Part shown: positions 60,299 to 64,000 of the stretch, piece after piece
How the letters are laid out: the number at the start of each line of letters is the position of its first letter
How positions within the stretch are numbered: position 1 is the first letter of the stretch
Program-made: the position numbers and the translations under genes
Notes under the pieces: model-generated
What the model was told of the DNA's origin: nothing
Database searches by the model: none
Seen by the model: only the letters and a program-made list of their open reading frames with translations
Assembly: GCA_035293945.1 (NCBI GenBank)
Contig: DATGLV010000003.1
Location: 14,993-78,992, forward strand
DNA: 64,000 bases
From: VAZQ01 sp035293945
GTDB lineage: Bacteria > Pseudomonadota > Alphaproteobacteria > Rhizobiales > Xanthobacteraceae
Reading direction: 5' to 3'

Positions 60299-61192
60299 AT
60301 GCGCTTGCTGCTCCTTGGAGGAACTGGCCAGGTCGGGACCGAGCTGCGCGGGTTTGCGTTGCCTGACGATGTGGAGGTTGTGGCGCCAAAGCGCTCTGTG
60401 CTCGACTTGCAAGATGCATCGGCCATTGCCAACGTGATTGCCGCCGAGCCCTGGAGTGCCGTCATAAACTGTGCCGCGTATACCGAGGTTGACCGTGCCG
60501 AAAGCGATGAGCCGACGGCTTTTGCGGTAAACGCCGAGGCACCGGCACGGCTGGCGGCGGAAACCGCAAAATTCGGCATTCCGTTGTTGACCGTCTCGAC
60601 AGACTACGTCTTCGACGGAAGAAAAGGTCGGCCGTACCGCGAAGAGGACCCGGTGGCGCCGCTCAACGCTTACGGGCGCACCAAGCTTGCCGGCGAGAAG
60701 CGTGTTCGCGAGGCAAATCCGCGCCACGTGATCCTGCGGACCTCTTGGCTGTTCAGCCCATATGGAAGGAATTTCGTGAAGACGATATTGCGACTAGCGG
60801 CAGAGCGCGATCGTCTGACCATCGTGGCTGATCAACGCGGCTGTCCGACCGCGGCGCATGAGGTCGCCAGGGCCTGCCTGGATATAGCAATCCAGTGTGT
60901 GGTGAAGCCGGAGCACGCGCCCTACGGCGTTTATCATTTCGCCGGCGGCGGAGAGGCGACTTGGTTCGATTTCGCGAGAGAGATAGTCCACCTTGCTGGA
61001 GATCGGCTCGTGCGGCTGCCACAGATGTTGCCGATTCGGACGGGCGACTATCCGACCGCCGCGGTTCGCCCCGCTGACACGCGATTGGATTGCTCCGCGG
61101 TCGGAACACAGTTCGGTGTCGCTCCGTCGCATTGGCAGCGCGGTCTCGAAGCCGTAATGGATCGGCTGCTTCCCAGGAAGGGCCTCGCATGA
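60299..61192 (+). CDS. rfbD: dTDP-4-dehydrorhamnose reductase
   Basis: Last step: NADPH reduction of dTDP-4-keto-L-rhamnose. 297 residues. The nucleotide motif LLLGGTGQVGTEL, the STDYVFDGRKGRPYRE stretch, the Tyr-Lys pair in NAYGRTKLAGEKRV and LRTSWLFSPYGRNFVKTIL are family signatures. Its TGA overlaps the ATG of rfbA (ATGA), indicating translational coupling. Confidence 0.96.
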   Translation: MRLLLLGGTGQVGTELRGFALPDDVEVVAPKRSVLDLQDASAIANVIAAEPWSAVINCAAYTEVDRAESDEPTAFAVNAEAPARLAAETAKFGIPLLTVSTDYVFDGRKGRPYREEDPVAPLNAYGRTKLAGEKRVREANPRHVILRTSWLFSPYGRNFVKTILRLAAERDRLTIVADQRGCPTAAHEVARACLDIAIQCVVKPEHAPYGVYHFAGGGEATWFDFAREIVHLAGDRLVRLPQMLPIRTGDYPTAAVRPADTRLDCSAVGTQFGVAPSHWQRGLEAVMDRLLPRKGLA

Positions 61193-62052
61193 AAGGCATC
61201 GTTCTCGCGGGAGGCTCGGGGACCCGTCTCTACCCCGCCACGCTCGCCGTCAACAAACAATTGCTGCCCGTTTACGACAAGCCGATGGTCTACTATCCGC
61301 TTTCGGTGTTGATGCTGGCCGGCATCCGCGACATCCTCATCATCTCGACACGTGATCATTTGCCCTTCTACCAGAGACTGCTTGGCGATGGATCCGATTG
61401 GGGGATTAGGCTGTCCTACATCGTTCAGGAGCAGCCCATTGGGCTCGCTCACGCGTTCATTCTCGGACGTGAGTTCGTCGCGGATGACCGTGTCGCTCTC
61501 ATCCTCGGTGATAACCTGTTCTTTGGCCACGGCATGAGCGCGGAGCTCGCCAGCGCCGCGGCCCGCAAGGACGGCGCCACGGTGTTTGCGTACTATGTCA
61601 ACGAGCCGAGCCAGTACGGCGTGCTGAAGTTCGACGAATCCGGGGCCGCACTCGACGTCGTCGAGAAGCCGACGAAATTCCTGTCCAACTGGGCGGTAAC
61701 GGGCCTCTATTTCTATGACAATGCAGTGCTCGACATAGCCTCCACCTTGCGGCCGTCCGCCCGCGGCGAGCTCGAAATTACCGACATCAACCGCCAATAC
61801 ATGCAGGACAAGCGGCTGCACGTCGTGAAGCTCGGGCGTGGATATGCGTGGCTCGACACCGGCACGCATGACGCTTTGCTCCAGGCAGCCGAGTTTGTTC
61901 GATCGATTCAACATCGCCAGGGGCTGCTGGTCGGGTGTCCGGAGGAGGTCGCGTTCACACAGGGCTTCATCTCCGGCGACGATGTGCGCCGGCTGGCCGT
62001 CAAGTATGGGAATGCATCCTACGGTCGGTACTTGAGAAATCTTGTCGATTGA
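61189..62052 (+). CDS. rfbA: glucose-1-phosphate thymidylyltransferase
   Basis: First step of the pathway: dTTP plus glucose-1-phosphate gives dTDP-glucose. 287 residues. The nucleotidyl-transfer motif VLAGGSGTRLYPATLAVNKQ with the following LLPVYDKPMVYYPLSVL, then LILGDNLFFGH with the metal-binding Asp, and VVEKPTKFLSNWAVTGLYFY are present. The C-terminal SGDDVRRLAVKYGNASYGRY is usual. It completes the four-gene set, so the organism can make dTDP-L-rhamnose from this locus alone. Confidence 0.97.
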   Translation: MKGIVLAGGSGTRLYPATLAVNKQLLPVYDKPMVYYPLSVLMLAGIRDILIISTRDHLPFYQRLLGDGSDWGIRLSYIVQEQPIGLAHAFILGREFVADDRVALILGDNLFFGHGMSAELASAAARKDGATVFAYYVNEPSQYGVLKFDESGAALDVVEKPTKFLSNWAVTGLYFYDNAVLDIASTLRPSARGELEITDINRQYMQDKRLHVVKLGRGYAWLDTGTHDALLQAAEFVRSIQHRQGLLVGCPEEVAFTQGFISGDDVRRLAVKYGNASYGRYLRNLVD

Positions 62053-62429
62053 AGAATCGCGCAAGGCCCAATGCGCCGGGCGCAACAACTTGACGGCCGG
62101 CAGCGGCCTTCGGTTCGGCAGCCTTTCGCCCGGGTGCGGGACGAGGATCTGCGCACGTTCCGGCTTGCTCAAAGGAAGCTTCGGACCGGCGATGGTCGAG
62201 ACTCATCTCTATCCTGTATAATTGAATCAAAGAAGCCGTTGTCCCATTGGCAGTGGGGCGCTCTTCCACTGGACAGCTATCCGGCCGACCAGTACTGCAG
62301 CCGGAATTCGGCTACGGCACACGGCTGCCGCTATAGACTTTCCAGGAATTTTTGACGGAGCTAATCTGGCAGCCACCGAGCCGTGGAACCGCGAGGCTCT
62401 AGGTCGGTTCAGGTTGTAAAGAGGTGGCA
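62053..62429. other. intergenic after the rhamnose operon
   Basis: No convincing gene. A near-match to the EcfG consensus (GGAAC, 16 bases, GGTT, at 62385-62409) lies just before the next gene, but the first -10 base differs and it is only 20 bases from the start codon. Confidence 0.45.
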
Positions 62430-63026
62430 ATGAGCAGGTTAGTTGCGTACGTCGCGACGCTGACGTTGGCGATCAGCTCTGCGTTTGGACAGACGCAGCC
62501 CACCCAGCCTATCTTGCCGAGGACCTCCACGCCGCGCATCCAGCCGCTAAACCCCAACAGTCCATGTTACGCGTCGGAAATCGGACCTTGCTCCTCCGCG
62601 GGCCAGCCATCTGGCATTTCGATCCCCACGGCGCCGAACACGCAGCCGCCTCTTGGCTTCACGGTGTCGCAGGCGATGGCGCGGATGCAGGCGGCGGGCT
62701 ACACAAGGGTCACCGGATTGCAGCAGGACGCGCGTGGGAACTGGAATGCAAGAGCCACCAAGGACGGGCAAACAGTCCAGGTAACGCTCGATTTCAATGG
62801 AAATGTTAAAGACGACACAGGGAGTGTAAGCGGCGGTGGCGGCCCCACTTCCTATCAGCACGCCTTCACGGCAGATCAAGCCAGGTCGCAAATTGAGGCC
62901 GGTGGATATTCGGCTGTCACACAATTGAAAAAAGACACGCGCGGAAACTGGCACGGGAGGGCCTTCAAGGACGGCAGTTCTGTTGACGTGACTCTTAACT
63001 TCAATGGCACGATCGATACCAAATAG
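62430..63026 (+). CDS. exported protein with two tandem PepSY-like repeats
   Basis: 198 residues. A signal sequence (LVAYVATLTLAISSAFGQ), a Pro/Thr-rich linker of ~70 residues, then two similar ~45-residue units: QAMARMQAAGYTRVTGLQQD then ARGNWNARATKDGQTVQVTL and QARSQIEAGGYSAVTQLKKD then TRGNWHGRAFKDGSSVDVTL, each ending in DFNG or NFNG. They resemble PepSY-type domains, thought to bind or modulate periplasmic partners. A Gly-rich spacer separates the units. GAGGTGG upstream supports ATG 62430. Confidence 0.8.
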   Translation: MSRLVAYVATLTLAISSAFGQTQPTQPILPRTSTPRIQPLNPNSPCYASEIGPCSSAGQPSGISIPTAPNTQPPLGFTVSQAMARMQAAGYTRVTGLQQDARGNWNARATKDGQTVQVTLDFNGNVKDDTGSVSGGGGPTSYQHAFTADQARSQIEAGGYSAVTQLKKDTRGNWHGRAFKDGSSVDVTLNFNGTIDTK

Positions 63027-63079
63027 CGCGGGAATCTCGCCTCGCCAGGTGAACCGGACCCGCTCGCTCGCAGCGAAGT

Positions 63080-63330
63080 CGCAGAAAAAATTTGCCCGGC
63101 GGCCTGTTTGACGCCGGCGATGCGCTTGACGTGGCGCTCGCCGTTGCGGTCAAGGATGGCGTCCGGAAGTTTGGCATAGACTCATAGGCCGCCACAGTCT
63201 TCGGGAGGGCAGCGACCGCTGACGGCGATCAGTCGCGGATAGGGCATCTCTAATTCGCGACCGATCGGGCGTTCGATCTTTTCACGTCCTTCCATCCCAT
63301 CGCCGAAGTCATTGAGATGCTCAGGAGTAT
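63080..63330 (-). pseudogene. decayed pRiA4b ORF-3-type gene (IS-associated family)
   Basis: On the minus strand one frame reads HLNDFGDGMEGREKIER, then PYPRLIAVSGRCPPEDCGGL, a stop (about 63180), and then YAKLPDAILDRNGERHVKRI. The family pattern Y-D-F-G-D-x-W-E-H ... R-x-C-P-P-E-D-C-G-G ... Y-x-x-L-x-D-A-I-x-D is recognisable, with an in-frame stop after the CGG motif and no start codon region. This is a broken gene of a family often carried by insertion sequences and plasmids. Confidence 0.65.
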
Positions 63331-63495
63331 CGGTTGCGTATCCTCGCCACCGAGGCGGGTCTTGCGGGCATCGAGAAAGTCGCCTTCCCAATCAATCCAC
63401 TACTTGGCGGGTTCTCTCCGCCCGACCTTGAGGGCCCGTCCCCGGGCATAAAGGCGGCTGCCCAACCGAAAGCTGTAGATTTTGGTTGCATGATA

Positions 63496-63506
63496 CCCCC
63501 CCCCCC
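63496..63506 (+). repeat. C11 homopolymer tract
   Basis: Eleven consecutive C residues in non-coding DNA, 66 bases before the small membrane-protein gene. Such tracts are prone to slippage in replication and to sequencing error. Confidence 0.75.
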
Positions 63507-63571
63507 AATGCTAAAAAAGAGCCCTCTGTCGGGTAGCCGACACTGCCGTGGGGGCGGCGGAGGGTAAAAAA

Positions 63572-63763
63572 GTGAGCTACATCCGAAAGGCCCAGTCCGT
63601 CACCCTGGAACTCGTCCGATTTGTTTTGGGGGCGCCGCTGGTCGTGATTGGTGGTCTCATAGCGTTGTTCGGCATGATAATCGTCGGCTTTAACAACCAA
63701 CACACGATCCAAAGCATGGGTGACATGATTCGAGATGACGACGTGGTTGAAACGGACGGCTAA
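63572..63763 (+). CDS. small single-pass membrane protein
   Basis: 63 residues from GTG 63572, which has GGAGGG seven bases upstream. One hydrophobic helix (VRFVLGAPLVVIGGLIALFGMIIVGF, residues ~16-41, shown in part) and an acidic C-terminus (GDMIRDDDVVETDG). No family is recognised. A second, 29-residue membrane frame follows after nine bases and may be coupled. Confidence 0.5.
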   Translation: MSYIRKAQSVTLELVRFVLGAPLVVIGGLIALFGMIIVGFNNQHTIQSMGDMIRDDDVVETDG

Positions 63764-63772
63764 AAAATAATC

Positions 63773-63862
63773 ATGTGGACTATACTTATCATTGTTCTCT
63801 GGTTCTGCGTAGCCACTGGCCTTGGCGCGCTTGCTGCGCTCGGGCTCTCTCGCCTTGGCTAG
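63773..63862 (+). CDS. possible 29-residue membrane microprotein
   Basis: Translation is MWTILIIVLWFCVATGLGAL then AALGLSRLG, a single hydrophobic helix. It follows the previous small membrane gene by nine bases with AT-rich spacer and no clear ribosome site, so it would depend on coupling. It could be a real microprotein or a chance frame. Confidence 0.3.
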   Translation: MWTILIIVLWFCVATGLGALAALGLSRLG

Positions 63863-64000
63863 CCCGGATATCTCACAGCATCGTTTTGTAAGGCGCGGAT
63901 GAGGCCTCGGGAAGCAGTTTGGCGGATTTTTGTGTCGGTCCTGGAGAGATGGTTGGCAGGCGTGCTCGCGGGAAGCGAGTCTTGGGATCGCGGGTGCACG

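Overview
The window is GC-rich chromosomal DNA of an alphaproteobacterium. It most likely belongs to the order Hyphomicrobiales, near Bradyrhizobium, Rhodopseudomonas or other Xanthobacteraceae. The signs are the serC-serA-purA-rpoH-rluD gene order, HWE-type histidine kinase and DUF2336/DUF1236/CsbD-type genes, two small outer-membrane porin-like genes, and several palindromic repeat families typical of that order. No rRNA, prophage, intact transposase, plasmid origin or CRISPR array was seen. One tRNA gene, tRNA-Glu(CTC), is present.

Layout. 0-6.4 kb: the 3' part of a large MscS-type channel gene, a two-subunit molybdenum hydroxylase (2Fe-2S subunit plus Tat-exported molybdopterin subunit), and a GNAT acetyltransferase. 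6.4-12.4 kb: a solute-binding protein, a cyclase-family hydrolase, aroE, a tandem pair of related exported proteins, and an OmpA-domain protein. 12.6-17.6 kb: a translationally coupled phosphoesterase/glycosyltransferase operon, a UPF0104-type membrane protein, an FMN-dependent 2-hydroxyacid dehydrogenase and a small acidic protein. 17.7-31.6 kb: the housekeeping core, with glmM, two outer-membrane barrels, serC (with a structured leader), serA, purA, a large membrane-anchored protein, rpoH, rluD and a divergent small membrane protein, and a Rid-family protein.

31.8-41 kb, starting at tRNA-Glu, is an accessory segment with a clear general-stress-response signature. It holds a CsbD-like gene and a PAS-GAF-HWE kinase gene sharing an intergenic region with two divergent sequences that exactly match the EcfG promoter consensus (GGAAC-N16/17-CGTT). 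It also holds a NepR-like small gene behind a third exact match, and a DUF1236-like exported protein behind a fourth. A Phd/PIN toxin-antitoxin pair, a glycine-rich exported protein, a Crp/Fnr regulator and a decayed fragment of a Crp/Fnr paralogue lie among them. The inference is that these genes are sigma-EcfG regulated and partly feed back on the PhyR-NepR-EcfG switch.

41-46.3 kb is a run of six genes whose products nearly all carry Tat or Sec export signals (amidohydrolase, MmgE/PrpD, alpha/beta hydrolase, small Cys protein, PEBP-like protein, ABM-type monooxygenase). 46.4-50.4 kb holds small conserved proteins, a DUF2336 protein, a DUF423 membrane protein and a ParB-like protein. 50.9-62.1 kb combines a type I secretion system (HlyD, HlyB-like ABC exporter and, 2.4 kb further on, TolC) with UDP-glucose dehydrogenase and a complete dTDP-rhamnose operon in the order rfbC-rfbB-rfbD-rfbA. 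This suggests a locus for surface polysaccharide and protein export. 62.4-64 kb ends with an exported tandem-repeat protein, a decayed pRiA4b ORF-3-type gene, a long C-tract and two tiny membrane proteins.

All assignments are by eye from protein motifs and base patterns; no database search was run.
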